The notes beneath the pieces were generated by a model. That model was not told the origin of the DNA and made no database searches. It saw only the letters and a program-made list of their open reading frames with translations. Source: JBKBKN01 sp046294625 (GTDB lineage: Bacteria; Bacteroidota; Bacteroidia; M30B66). Taken from it: a stretch of DNA of 64,000 nt. Positions 35,258-43,135 of the stretch are shown one piece after another. The DNA lies in the NCBI GenBank assembly GCA_046294625.1, contig JBKBKN010000003.1:104054-168053 (forward strand), given 5' to 3'. Each line of letters begins with the position of its first letter. The stretch's first letter is position 1. A program made the translations under genes and the position numbers.

Positions 35258-36262
35258 GTGGCTGAATCGAATTTTGTTGACTATGTGAAAATATGCTGTC
35301 GCTCCGGCAAAGGAGGTGCCGGGTCTGCACACCTGCACCGCGACCGACACACAGCTAAGGGAGGCCCTGATGGAGGTGATGGAGGTCGTGGAGGGCATGT
35401 GATTCTCGAAGGAAATAATCAACTGTGGACTTTGCTGCACCTCAAGTATCGCAAACACGTGATCGCCGAGCCGGGGCATAGCGGTGGAAGCATGCTCAAA
35501 ACGGGCAAAAGCGGCAAAGATGAAGTGCTGCAAGTGCCATTAGGAACTGTGGCCCGCGATGCCGAAACGGGTGAATTTTTATTTGAAATCACCGAACATG
35601 GTCAAAGAAGAATTCTAGTGGACGGCGGACGCGGCGGCTTAGGAAATAATCACTTCAAGACGTCTACCATGCAAACTCCGCGATTTGCACAACCTGGTGA
35701 GCCAGGTAAAGAAGAATGGAAAATTTTGGAACTCAAAGTGTTGGCTGATGTAGGATTAGTGGGCTTTCCGAATGCAGGAAAATCTACCTTGCTCTCCAAA
35801 ATAACGGCTGCTAAGCCTGAAATTGCCGATTATGCCTTCACCACTTTGGTGCCTAATTTGGGAATAGTTAGTTATCGCGATTTCAAATCCTTCATCATGG
35901 CCGATATTCCGGGTATTATTGAAGGGGCGGCAGAAGGTAAAGGGCTTGGTCACCGTTTCCTGAAACATATCGAACGTAATGCGGTATTGCTTTTTCTGAT
36001 TCCAGCAGATTCAAAAAGCATTCAGCAGGAATATGACATTCTGCTTAATGAATTGAAAAAGTTTAACCCGGAATTGCTTTATAAAAAACGCGTGCTCGCA
36101 ATTTCCAAAAGCGACATGCTCGACGATGAATTGAAAGAAGCACTTAAACCGGAAATTCCAAAAGATATTCCCTGGCTATTCATCTCTTCTCATTATGAAA
36201 CCGGCCTGATGGAACTAAAAGATTTGCTTTGGAAAATTTTAAATGATTCGGGAGAAGAATGA
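35258..36262 (+). CDS. obg: Obg/CgtA ribosome-associated GTPase
   Basis: 334 residues from GTG at 35258 (VAESNFVDYVKICCRSGKGG), the common Obg start in this phylum. The N-terminal glycine-rich Obg domain spans about 1-158 (GGPDGGDGGRGGHV, DGGRGGLGNNHF). The G domain follows with G1 GFPNAGKST near 165, G3 DIPGIIEGA and the SKSDML (NKxD-like) segment. The C-terminal OCT domain is lacking, as usual in this group. Obg works in late assembly of the 50S ribosomal subunit and in stress control. Its stop overlaps the PAP2 start by four bases. Confidence 0.96.
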   Translation: MAESNFVDYVKICCRSGKGGAGSAHLHRDRHTAKGGPDGGDGGRGGHVILEGNNQLWTLLHLKYRKHVIAEPGHSGGSMLKTGKSGKDEVLQVPLGTVARDAETGEFLFEITEHGQRRILVDGGRGGLGNNHFKTSTMQTPRFAQPGEPGKEEWKILELKVLADVGLVGFPNAGKSTLLSKITAAKPEIADYAFTTLVPNLGIVSYRDFKSFIMADIPGIIEGAAEGKGLGHRFLKHIERNAVLLFLIPADSKSIQQEYDILLNELKKFNPELLYKKRVLAISKSDMLDDELKEALKPEIPKDIPWLFISSHYETGLMELKDLLWKILNDSGEE

Positions 36263-36855
36263 TAGATTTTCTTGTGCAATGGGACAAAGAGATGTTTCTC
36301 CTGCTCAATTTCAATGGTGGAAGCATGATGGATCAGGTGATGAGTTTCTGCACCTCGAAATATTTTAATATCCCACTTCTCGTTCCAGTGCTGTTTCTCT
36401 ATTTCAAAAATTATGAATGGAAGCTGGTGGTCCCGGTGCTTTTTGTTGCTTTAACCATTGCTTTGGCCGATCAAGGTTCAGTACACTTATTCAAAAATGT
36501 CTTTCAACGTCTTCGGCCTTGCCACAATGCGGAACTCGATGGACTTATTCATTTGGTTCAAAATCGCTGCGGTGGGCTATATGGCTTCATTTCATCGCAC
36601 GCCACCAACACAGCTGCAGTAGTTACCTTTCTTTGGATAACATTATTTAAAAATAAAGAAGTGTGGATCAAAACACTTTTACTCTCATGGCTGTTTACGG
36701 TGGGCTACACACGCATTTATCTTGGTGCCCACTACCCTGCCGATGTATTGGTAGGATGGATATTTGGCTGGCTTCTGGGAAAAACCGTGGCGATGATTTA
36801 TTTAAAAACTATCAGTGAACATTGGATAAGCAGGAGCAAAACTATCAAGGGATAA
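36259..36855 (+). CDS. PAP2-family membrane phosphatase
   Basis: 198 residues with about five membrane helices. The three acid-phosphatase motifs are present: K79-x6-R86-P87 (KNVFQRLRP), SSHATN around His114, and TRIYLGAHYPAD with Arg152 and His158. The family removes phosphate from lipid phosphates such as undecaprenyl diphosphate, phosphatidic acid or lipid A. The ATG overlaps the obg stop (ATGA), and the MMPL gene starts 34 bases before its own stop, so obg, PAP2 and MMPL are one interlocked transcript. UppP-type or LpxE-type activity are both possible. Confidence 0.9.
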   Translation: MIDFLVQWDKEMFLLLNFNGGSMMDQVMSFCTSKYFNIPLLVPVLFLYFKNYEWKLVVPVLFVALTIALADQGSVHLFKNVFQRLRPCHNAELDGLIHLVQNRCGGLYGFISSHATNTAAVVTFLWITLFKNKEVWIKTLLLSWLFTVGYTRIYLGAHYPADVLVGWIFGWLLGKTVAMIYLKTISEHWISRSKTIKG

Positions 36856-39107
36856 AAAGGCTAAAAAGATTTTTTACCGTTGCAGCTATTGCTGTTATGA
36901 TATTGAGCTCTTTTCTTATTTATCAAGTGAAAGATGCCCGTTTTGACTACAATTTCGAGCATTTTTTTCCGCTCAACAGTGATGATGCTGAGTTTTATTA
37001 TCAATTCAGAGAAACCTTTGAAGCAGACAACGAATTTCTGATCATTGGACTGAAGGGAGAGCCCCATGTTTTTCATCATGAGTTTATTAGTCGTATTGAT
37101 AAGCTCTGCGAAATTTTGGAAAAGATTGAGAATATTGAGCGTATCACCTCACCTATCTCTCTGCGTGAACCCTTGATATCAAGTTTCGGTGTGATAGAAG
37201 TTCCTGTGATTCAGAAAGACAATCCTGAAAACTTAAGCAGTGACTCTGCAAGGATTTATGAATCGCAAATTTTTACCGGCAATGTATTCTCAACTGACGG
37301 ACAATTTGTGAGTATTTACATTAAACACCGAGAACAATTAGACAAACCAGCAGCTGATACTTTGCTTACTGCAGTGCAAAAAGCTATTCATCATGCGGGA
37401 TTTGAAAATTATTTTCTAAGCGGAAAAATCAAATCAGAAAAAATTTATTTAGAAAAAACGCGACAGGAACTACTGCTTTTTATGAGTATTTCCATCGTGC
37501 TGGTGGTTGTTTTTCTATGGTTTAATTTTAGAAGCCTGCATGGGATCACAGTTCCACTGATAGTAGTGTTGCTTTCGATTGTATGTACCATCGGTGTAAT
37601 GACACTGAGTGGCAAGCCGATGGACATCATGATCATTCTCATGCCGTGTATTCTCTTTGTAGTGGGCATGTCGGACGTGGTGCATATCAGCAGTCAATAT
37701 CATGAAAAAATAAATGAAGGCTATGAGAAATACAAAGCCCTGACTTTTGCCATCAAAGAAGTAGGTCTTGCTACTTTTTTTACAAGTGCTACCACAGCCG
37801 TAGCTTTTATTACGCTTAATCTCACATCCATTCAACCCATCAGAGATTTTGGCACCTTCACAGCTGTTGGGGTGAGCATTGCTTTCATACTTTCCATCAC
37901 CATATTACCCTTTGTGTTAATTCACTCCAAAAAACCTAGGTATGCCAAGGTGCATCAACAGCAAATCTGGTGGAATGAATTTTTAAAGAAACTTTTTGTT
38001 TTCATTTTCCGGCATCCAAAGAAAATTGTGGGCGGATTTATTTTACTATTTGCTTTTGCCATTATCGGTATCTTTCAAATTAGGGTCAACAATTCGGTGC
38101 TCGACGACCTGAAAGAAGATGATCCCATCAAACAGGAATTTCGCTTTTTTGATGAAAAATTCAGTGGCGTTAGAAGTTTTGAAATGCAGGTGGATATTTC
38201 TGCGGATTCGCTCAATATACTTAGCCCGCTTGCTATAAGGAAATTGGAAAAGGTTCATGATTTTATTCTGAACGATTATGATATGAAAGTGCTGGTGTCG
38301 CCGGTCACGGTACTCAAAGCCTTTAACAAAGCGATTAATGACGGCGAACAAAGCTTTTACCGCATTCCAAAGAGTGACGACTCATTAAAGGTGCTCTTAA
38401 AAACCTTTGCGCCGTATGCAAAAAACAAAGAAGTGCGACGAGTGATCGCCAAAGACTTAAAAACAGGACGATTCTCAGGAAAAATGCGCGACAAAGGGAG
38501 CTATGCCGTGGGTTTGAAAAACGATAAATTGCAACATTTTCTTGATGAAGAATTAAGCAATTCTCCTATTGTCTTTCGAATCACCGGCTCATCCGATTTG
38601 ATTGACAAGAGCAATTCGCACCTTACGGAAAATATCTTACTAGGCATCAGCATCAATGTATTGGTATTGTTGATTATCATCGGCATTATGTTTCGTTCAC
38701 CGGCCATGATGTTGCTGGCGCTCTTTCCTAATGTGCTACCATTGGTGCTCAATGCCGGAATAATGGGTTGGCTAAATATTGATATGAAAGTGACCATTTC
38801 GATCATATTTTCCATTGCATTTGGCATAGCTGTGGACGATACGTTGCATTTTCTTAGTCGACTGAGAATTGAACTAGCCAAAGGCAAGCAACTCGCTTTT
38901 GCTTTGCGCAGCACTTTTCTATCAACCGGCAAAGCAATGATTATTACTACCATTATTATTTGTGCCGGCTTTGCTTCACTGGTTTTCTCTGACTTTAAAA
39001 GCACCTATTATGTGGGCTTAATGATTTCACTCACTTTAGTGATTGCCTTGCTTGCCGATTTGATTTTACTTCCTATCTTGATAGCCGCTTATTATCGGAA
39101 GAAATGA
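36822..39107 (+). CDS. RND/MMPL-family transporter
   Basis: 761 residues from a TTG at 36822. The first ATG (near 36898) would cut through the first membrane helix, so the TTG is preferred. The layout is helix 1 (about 15-32), a periplasmic domain, six helices around 215-375, a second periplasmic domain, and six helices around 590-760: the half-size RND architecture. Marks include GMSDVVHISSQYHE near 283 and AFGIAVDDTLHFLSR near 665, which carry the paired Asp of proton-coupled members. MMPL proteins move lipids or hopanoids. The gene overlaps PAP2 by 34 bases and the next gene by four. The lipid substrate is unknown. Confidence 0.9.
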   Translation: MDKQEQNYQGIKRLKRFFTVAAIAVMILSSFLIYQVKDARFDYNFEHFFPLNSDDAEFYYQFRETFEADNEFLIIGLKGEPHVFHHEFISRIDKLCEILEKIENIERITSPISLREPLISSFGVIEVPVIQKDNPENLSSDSARIYESQIFTGNVFSTDGQFVSIYIKHREQLDKPAADTLLTAVQKAIHHAGFENYFLSGKIKSEKIYLEKTRQELLLFMSISIVLVVVFLWFNFRSLHGITVPLIVVLLSIVCTIGVMTLSGKPMDIMIILMPCILFVVGMSDVVHISSQYHEKINEGYEKYKALTFAIKEVGLATFFTSATTAVAFITLNLTSIQPIRDFGTFTAVGVSIAFILSITILPFVLIHSKKPRYAKVHQQQIWWNEFLKKLFVFIFRHPKKIVGGFILLFAFAIIGIFQIRVNNSVLDDLKEDDPIKQEFRFFDEKFSGVRSFEMQVDISADSLNILSPLAIRKLEKVHDFILNDYDMKVLVSPVTVLKAFNKAINDGEQSFYRIPKSDDSLKVLLKTFAPYAKNKEVRRVIAKDLKTGRFSGKMRDKGSYAVGLKNDKLQHFLDEELSNSPIVFRITGSSDLIDKSNSHLTENILLGISINVLVLLIIIGIMFRSPAMMLLALFPNVLPLVLNAGIMGWLNIDMKVTISIIFSIAFGIAVDDTLHFLSRLRIELAKGKQLAFALRSTFLSTGKAMIITTIIICAGFASLVFSDFKSTYYVGLMISLTLVIALLADLILLPILIAAYYRKK

Positions 39108-39607
39108 TGCAAACACAAAGGCTCATATCCATTTTCATGTTTTTGTTTTTGGGGAGCATACCTATCGGCTCGCATGCCCAAGACAGATACCTTCTTGCGC
39201 TTGACAAACCCGGTATCGTAAACAGAAAACGATTTCATATAGATGATAAAATCTGGGTAAAAACATATCAAGAGAAACACTGGAATTATGGTGAAATAGA
39301 TTTGATTCAACCTGATTTCATTGTGCTTGAACAAAGAATGATTCCACTAAGGGATATTTCACATTTACGTGTGAAAAGATTAGATTGGCTGCATTATCGA
39401 CTTCAAAGAGTTGCGCTTGGAGGCGTTATGTTTTTTACTTTTTTTTCGGTCAACTCATTGGCTAACAACGATCACCCAATTTTAAGAAGAGGAGAATGGT
39501 TGGCGCCTTTAGGGTTGGTCACTCCATTTATTGTTTTACAGCCTTTCAGGAAAAGATCATATAAAATCGGCGAAAAACGTGTGTTGAAGGTTATTGTAAT
39601 TCTCTAA
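39104..39607 (+). CDS. Exported protein of unknown function
   Basis: 167 residues. ATG codons at 39104 and 39107 overlap the MMPL stop. The signal peptide ends near residue 26 (GSHAQ), followed by a short beta-rich part (IDDKIWVKTYQEKHW, GEIDLIQPDFIVLEQRMIPLRDISHL) that resembles a small OB- or SH3-like fold. One hydrophobic segment (about 105-120) and a basic C-terminus follow. I do not recognise the family. Coupling to the MMPL gene suggests an accessory role in the same membrane process. The next operon has its own promoter, so this is the last gene of the obg-PAP2-MMPL unit. Confidence 0.75.
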   Translation: MMQTQRLISIFMFLFLGSIPIGSHAQDRYLLALDKPGIVNRKRFHIDDKIWVKTYQEKHWNYGEIDLIQPDFIVLEQRMIPLRDISHLRVKRLDWLHYRLQRVALGGVMFFTFFSVNSLANNDHPILRRGEWLAPLGLVTPFIVLQPFRKRSYKIGEKRVLKVIVIL

Positions 39608-39700
39608 AAAAATTCGCATAACAATTCGTTTATTATCAATGTTTTGTGTAAATTTTTTACGAAGCAAAACAGTAAACGCATAACGAAAAGTGTTAAAAGA

Positions 39701-39731
39701 TTTGGCTAAGAAAGCGAGAAAAGTAAATTTG
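39701..39731 (+). promoter_or_regulatory. Promoter of the small peptide / LolA-like / YidD / TPR operon
   Basis: TTTG (39701-39704), 19 bases, TAAATTTG (39724-39731). This is a full consensus match, 27 bases before the ATG at 39759, so the five downstream genes are a separate operon. Confidence 0.8.
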
Positions 39732-39758
39732 CAAACTCAAACCTTTAATCCTTAATGT

Positions 39759-40211
39759 ATGAAGAAAGTTTTTATGTCAAGCTTGTTTGCAGGTTTATTC
39801 GCATTCAATGCTTCTGCTGGTGTAGCCGAAGTATTTGAAATGGATGAAAATTTTGTAAACTCAGAACTTGCACAACTCAATGAATTAGATGAGTTTATTG
39901 CAGTTAATGAAGGTATCACATTGTCAGAAATGGATGCTAGCAATGGTTTACTTGCAGAGTTAAATGGTTCATCGGACATTCTGCGAACTTTGGAATTGAT
40001 TGGTCGTGGCGACCCACCTCTCGGAATCCCTTCATTTCTATGGGGTGCATGTTTTGGTGTTGCCGGTATTGCCATCGTTTACTTTGTAACTGACGATCGC
40101 GACGAAACCAAAAAAGCACTTACAGGGTGTGCTATAGTTCAAGGTGCAATTATTTTACTCTATGTTGTAATTTGGGTGATTATTCTTGGAGGAGCAGCAG
40201 CATCAATTTAG
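39759..40211 (+). CDS. Small exported membrane peptide of unknown function
   Basis: 150 residues. A signal peptide (about 1-20, ending NASA) is followed by an acidic, Leu-rich stretch (about 21-80). The motif GRGDPPLGIPSFLWG follows near 83-97, then two hydrophobic segments (about 95-110 and 125-146) split by a charged loop, TDDRDETKKALTGC. Two Cys face each other, one before or in each hydrophobic segment. The C-terminus is glycine/alanine-rich (ILGGAAASI). The layout resembles a precursor with a leader and a conserved hydrophobic core. I do not recognise a named family. It heads the YidD/TPR operon and is the natural candidate for its substrate or membrane component, by inference. Confidence 0.8.
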   Translation: MKKVFMSSLFAGLFAFNASAGVAEVFEMDENFVNSELAQLNELDEFIAVNEGITLSEMDASNGLLAELNGSSDILRTLELIGRGDPPLGIPSFLWGACFGVAGIAIVYFVTDDRDETKKALTGCAIVQGAIILLYVVIWVIILGGAAASI

Positions 40212-40212
40212 T

Positions 40213-40890
40213 ATGCAGTTAAGTATTTTTATTTCCTTATTTTTTGTGTTGCCCAATTATTTAATTGGGCAACACTATTTTAGGCTAAAAGCAGACTTTT
40301 CCATCAAAGAAAAATTTTATGATGGAAAAATGTCACTAAGCCGTGGTTCGGTTTATTTCGATAAGGTGCACGATAAGCTGGTTTATAAAATCAGCTTTCC
40401 GGAAAAAGAGCTATGGGTATTTAAGGATACCACCTTCTACCGATTTGTGGATAACACCTTAAAATCGAAACAAATGGTGCCATTTAATCCTGCTGCAACC
40501 ATGTTTAGTAATTTACTCAACAAAAGCATGCACAATTTTGGACTTGAGAAATCACTATATAAAATTGAAAAAGTAGAGAAGGAAGGAGACTTGGTTATCA
40601 CCACCTGGAAACCTGATCAAAAGGTATCCAAGATGTTTGGCAAAGTGATCACTTCAAAAAAAAACAATCAATTGTATGGAGTGGCATTTTATACTACCCA
40701 AAATGAACTAATTAAGAAACAGTTTTTTAAAGAGTATATCAAAGTTGCGGGTATAGAATTCCCTACTGATGTCACTGAAATACATTACCTTACACAAGGC
40801 AAGGACATAAAGCAAACCACCTATCGGAATATTGTGATCAACGACATGAAAGATGAAGACATCTATAACTTTAAGCTTCCTGCTCGTTAG
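40213..40890 (+). CDS. Exported LolA-like protein
   Basis: 225 residues from the ATG at 40213, one base after the previous stop. The frame is open nine codons further up, inside the previous gene. The signal peptide ends near YLIGQ. The mature part alternates strands in a half-barrel pattern (FYDGKMSLSRGSVYFDKVHDKLVYKI, WVFKDTTFYRF) like LolA/LolB carriers that hold lipid chains. Similarity is by pattern only. The last 38 bases overlap yidD. In context it could carry a hydrophobic peptide or lipid between membranes. Confidence 0.7.
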   Translation: MQLSIFISLFFVLPNYLIGQHYFRLKADFSIKEKFYDGKMSLSRGSVYFDKVHDKLVYKISFPEKELWVFKDTTFYRFVDNTLKSKQMVPFNPAATMFSNLLNKSMHNFGLEKSLYKIEKVEKEGDLVITTWKPDQKVSKMFGKVITSKKNNQLYGVAFYTTQNELIKKQFFKEYIKVAGIEFPTDVTEIHYLTQGKDIKQTTYRNIVINDMKDEDIYNFKLPAR

Positions 40891-41236
40891 TCAACTGTTT
40901 GTTTCCGGGCAAAGTCTTGATATTCAAAAAATCAGTAAATCTGTCAATCCTAAGCCAAGCAGGACAGAATATCGCGTTGCCAAACAAAACACAAATGAGC
41001 TTGAGTCATTATTTTCAGGTTTATTCCTTTTGTATAAAGAATTATTCTCATCGCAAGATTACATGCGCTGTAATTTTCATCCAAGCTGCTCAGAGTATGG
41101 AATGATTGCTGTGAAAAGCAAAGGAGCAGCCATTGGCATGATGGCTACCTTTGACCGATTGATCCGCTGCAACGGTCTTAGTCCTGAAAATTATGAATTT
41201 GATTTCGACAAGCTTTTACTCATCGATCATCCTTAA
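40853..41236 (+). CDS. yidD: YidD-family protein with signal peptide
   Basis: 127 residues. A signal peptide (about 1-20, ending VSGQ) precedes the YidD domain at about 50-118: FLLYKELFSSQDYMRCNFHPSCSEYGMIAV with Cys73 and Cys79, then a third Cys at RLIRCNG. Normal YidD proteins are about 70-100 residues, lack a cleavable signal, and lie with rnpA, yidC and rpmH, where they help YidC insert proteins. Here the gene overlaps the LolA-like gene by 38 bases and is followed by two TPR genes. This is therefore probably a specialised paralogue acting from the periplasmic side. Confidence 0.88.
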   Translation: MKTSITLSFLLVSQLFVSGQSLDIQKISKSVNPKPSRTEYRVAKQNTNELESLFSGLFLLYKELFSSQDYMRCNFHPSCSEYGMIAVKSKGAAIGMMATFDRLIRCNGLSPENYEFDFDKLLLIDHP

Positions 41237-41237
41237 T

Positions 41238-42095
41238 ATGAAACCAATCTATTTGCTTGTTGCAAAGGTATTGTGCCTAAATTCTATTTGGTCGCAAGCA
41301 GATTTGTTTGACCAATCGAACAGCTTACTTTTTGCCAAATATCTTTTCAAGTCAGAGCAATACGAATCTGCTGCAAGTGAGTTAGAACGATTAAGTTTCC
41401 TTTCTCCTGTTGATACTTCGTATCGTATTATGGCCATGGAGTGCTATTTATATGCTAATCAACCTGCAGTGATGAGAGTCAGAGGCAGCTTGCTTATCCC
41501 GAACAGAACAGGTGTTTGGGGCACGCTCAATGACCGATTGTTAGTGAGAAGCTTTTTTAAAGAAACGGAATATGATGTGGCGCGTAATGCGGCCAAATCT
41601 TCGGCTTGGCTGCCTGAAACCGAAAAAATCTATTTCGATATTTATGCATCACTCTTTAAGGAAAACTACAAGGAAGCTAAGCAATCCTTCGTGCCTATGC
41701 AAATAGAGCCGGAATATGTCCCTATGATGAACAATGCTTTAGCTTTTGCACAAGAAGGTACGCAGCTCAAGCTTAAAAGTCCGGCTCTGGCAGCGGGCAT
41801 GTCAGCCATCGTACCGGGGGTAGGAAAGTTCTACACCAAAGACTGGAAAGACGGACTAATTGGCTTTTTCACCATTGGTGCAGCCGCTTACCAGTCAGTA
41901 CGTGGCTTTCAAAGAAGGGGTGTAAATAGTGCATATGGATGGATTTTTGGCGGTTTAGCCACCGGCTTCTACATTGGCAATATTTATGGTTCGGCTGCAA
42001 GTGCCCATCGCTACAATAAAAAAGTAAAAAAGAAACTCAAACTAAAAATTGAAAACACATTTAACGCTGATTATCAGCCTTTGTTGCTTCAATAG
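41238..42095 (+). CDS. Exported TPR-like protein with C-terminal membrane hairpin (copy 1)
   Basis: 285 residues from the ATG at 41238, one base after the yidD stop. The signal peptide ends near SIWSQ. Helical repeat segments (about 25-190) look like degenerate TPRs (FAKYLFKSEQYESAASELERLSFLSP). The C-terminal part has MSAIVPGVGKFYTKDWKDGLIGFF, a motif of small membrane-hairpin domains, then two hydrophobic segments and a Lys-rich end. The next gene has the same layout and the matching motif LPGLGQFYAGDIKNGI, so the two are paralogues. It probably sits in the membrane with TPRs exposed. Function unknown. Confidence 0.75.
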   Translation: MKPIYLLVAKVLCLNSIWSQADLFDQSNSLLFAKYLFKSEQYESAASELERLSFLSPVDTSYRIMAMECYLYANQPAVMRVRGSLLIPNRTGVWGTLNDRLLVRSFFKETEYDVARNAAKSSAWLPETEKIYFDIYASLFKENYKEAKQSFVPMQIEPEYVPMMNNALAFAQEGTQLKLKSPALAAGMSAIVPGVGKFYTKDWKDGLIGFFTIGAAAYQSVRGFQRRGVNSAYGWIFGGLATGFYIGNIYGSAASAHRYNKKVKKKLKLKIENTFNADYQPLLLQ

Positions 42096-42888
42096 TCTAC
42101 AAGCTCAGACACTGGACGAAACCTTTACATTGGGCAAGGCGCTTTATGAAGCAGGTGCGGAAAAAGAAGCTGATTTGCTGTTTCAGCGAGCGATTTTTTT
42201 CGGTTATGGACAATACGATTCAGAATGTTTCGCCATGTTGGGTGAAATCGCTTGGAAGGCTGAAAACTATCAGCAAGCTGCTCAATATTTTAATGGGGCT
42301 ATTGCTGCGCATCAAGAAGCATCAGAGCGCAATAGATTACTCTTGAGAAGGGCAAATTCACTAATGCTTGCCGGAGAACTTAATCTGGCATTGCAGGATT
42401 TACTTAGCACAGACGAAAATCTGCAAGACAGCCTGCTGAAAAACAAGCAATTCATGTTGGGTACAATTTACTTTGTGCAAAAAGAATTTGAACAGTCTTC
42501 TCTTGCCTTAAGGCGCTGCTTCGATAAGGCAGACGATCAGTTGATGGTTGAAACCTGGATCAACACCGCGGCAAATATTAAACACCCCAATCCACGCAAA
42601 GCCAAACGGCTCAGCAAATACTTACCGGGTCTTGGACAATTTTACGCCGGCGACATCAAGAATGGAATCAATTCCCTGCTTTTAGCAAGTTTCTTTGTTT
42701 ATACCACTATCAATACGGCTATTACATACACTTACCTAGAAGCTGCTCTAACCATTGCACCTTGGCTGCAACGCTATTATCAAGGCGGTTTTACACGTGC
42801 CGAAATCATAGCACAAAACAAACTCGACCGCAAGCAATTTAAGTATTATGAAAAGGTTGTTGCCTTGCTTGAAGCTGAGCAAAAGTGA
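42049..42888 (+). CDS. Exported TPR protein with C-terminal membrane hairpin (copy 2)
   Basis: 279 residues from a TTG at 42049, which gives a good signal peptide ending CCFNSLQAQ. It overlaps copy 1 by 47 bases in another frame. Three or four TPRs span about 25-185 (YDSECFAMLGEIAWKAENYQQAAQYFNGAI). The C-terminal unit, about 190-245, reads KAKRLSKYLPGLGQFYAGDIKNGINSLLL and then a hydrophobic helix, the counterpart of copy 1. It is the last gene of the operon. It may form a hetero-oligomer with copy 1, judged from the overlap and shared architecture; function unknown. Confidence 0.75.
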   Translation: MKTHLTLIISLCCFNSLQAQTLDETFTLGKALYEAGAEKEADLLFQRAIFFGYGQYDSECFAMLGEIAWKAENYQQAAQYFNGAIAAHQEASERNRLLLRRANSLMLAGELNLALQDLLSTDENLQDSLLKNKQFMLGTIYFVQKEFEQSSLALRRCFDKADDQLMVETWINTAANIKHPNPRKAKRLSKYLPGLGQFYAGDIKNGINSLLLASFFVYTTINTAITYTYLEAALTIAPWLQRYYQGGFTRAEIIAQNKLDRKQFKYYEKVVALLEAEQK

Positions 42889-43105
42889 CATTCTATCGCC
42901 ATTTTAAATTGAATGTTGGCCTAAAATCAATCATAAACTGAAGAATCTAAAAATTAGCATGTTGACAATGCGAAGTAATCCCTTTTAGAAATCGCTCATT
43001 AAATTAAACTGCTAATCAAAAACGGTAATTAAATACCTGTTAAATTTCATCATACTAAAAACTAAAAAGACAGTTATTTTTTAGGTTTTCGTGTGCATTT
43101 GTAAC
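42889..43105. other. Intergenic gap before the oxidase operon
   Basis: Apart from the promoter at 43106 I see no gene and no convincing terminator here. Confidence 0.5.
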
Positions 43106-43113
43106 TAAATTTG
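43106..43113 (+). promoter_or_regulatory. -7 element TAAATTTG of the ctaB-cox operon
   Basis: It matches TAnnTTTG and lies 22 bases before the TTG at 43136. No clear TTG is seen 19-21 bases upstream. Confidence 0.6.
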
Positions 43114-43135
43114 CACCCCTTTAAAAGAAAATAAT

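Noticed and set aside
38501..39004. 167-codon open frame on the minus strand inside the MMPL gene
   Set aside because: It lies antisense to a well-supported coding region, is low in complexity and has no family pattern.
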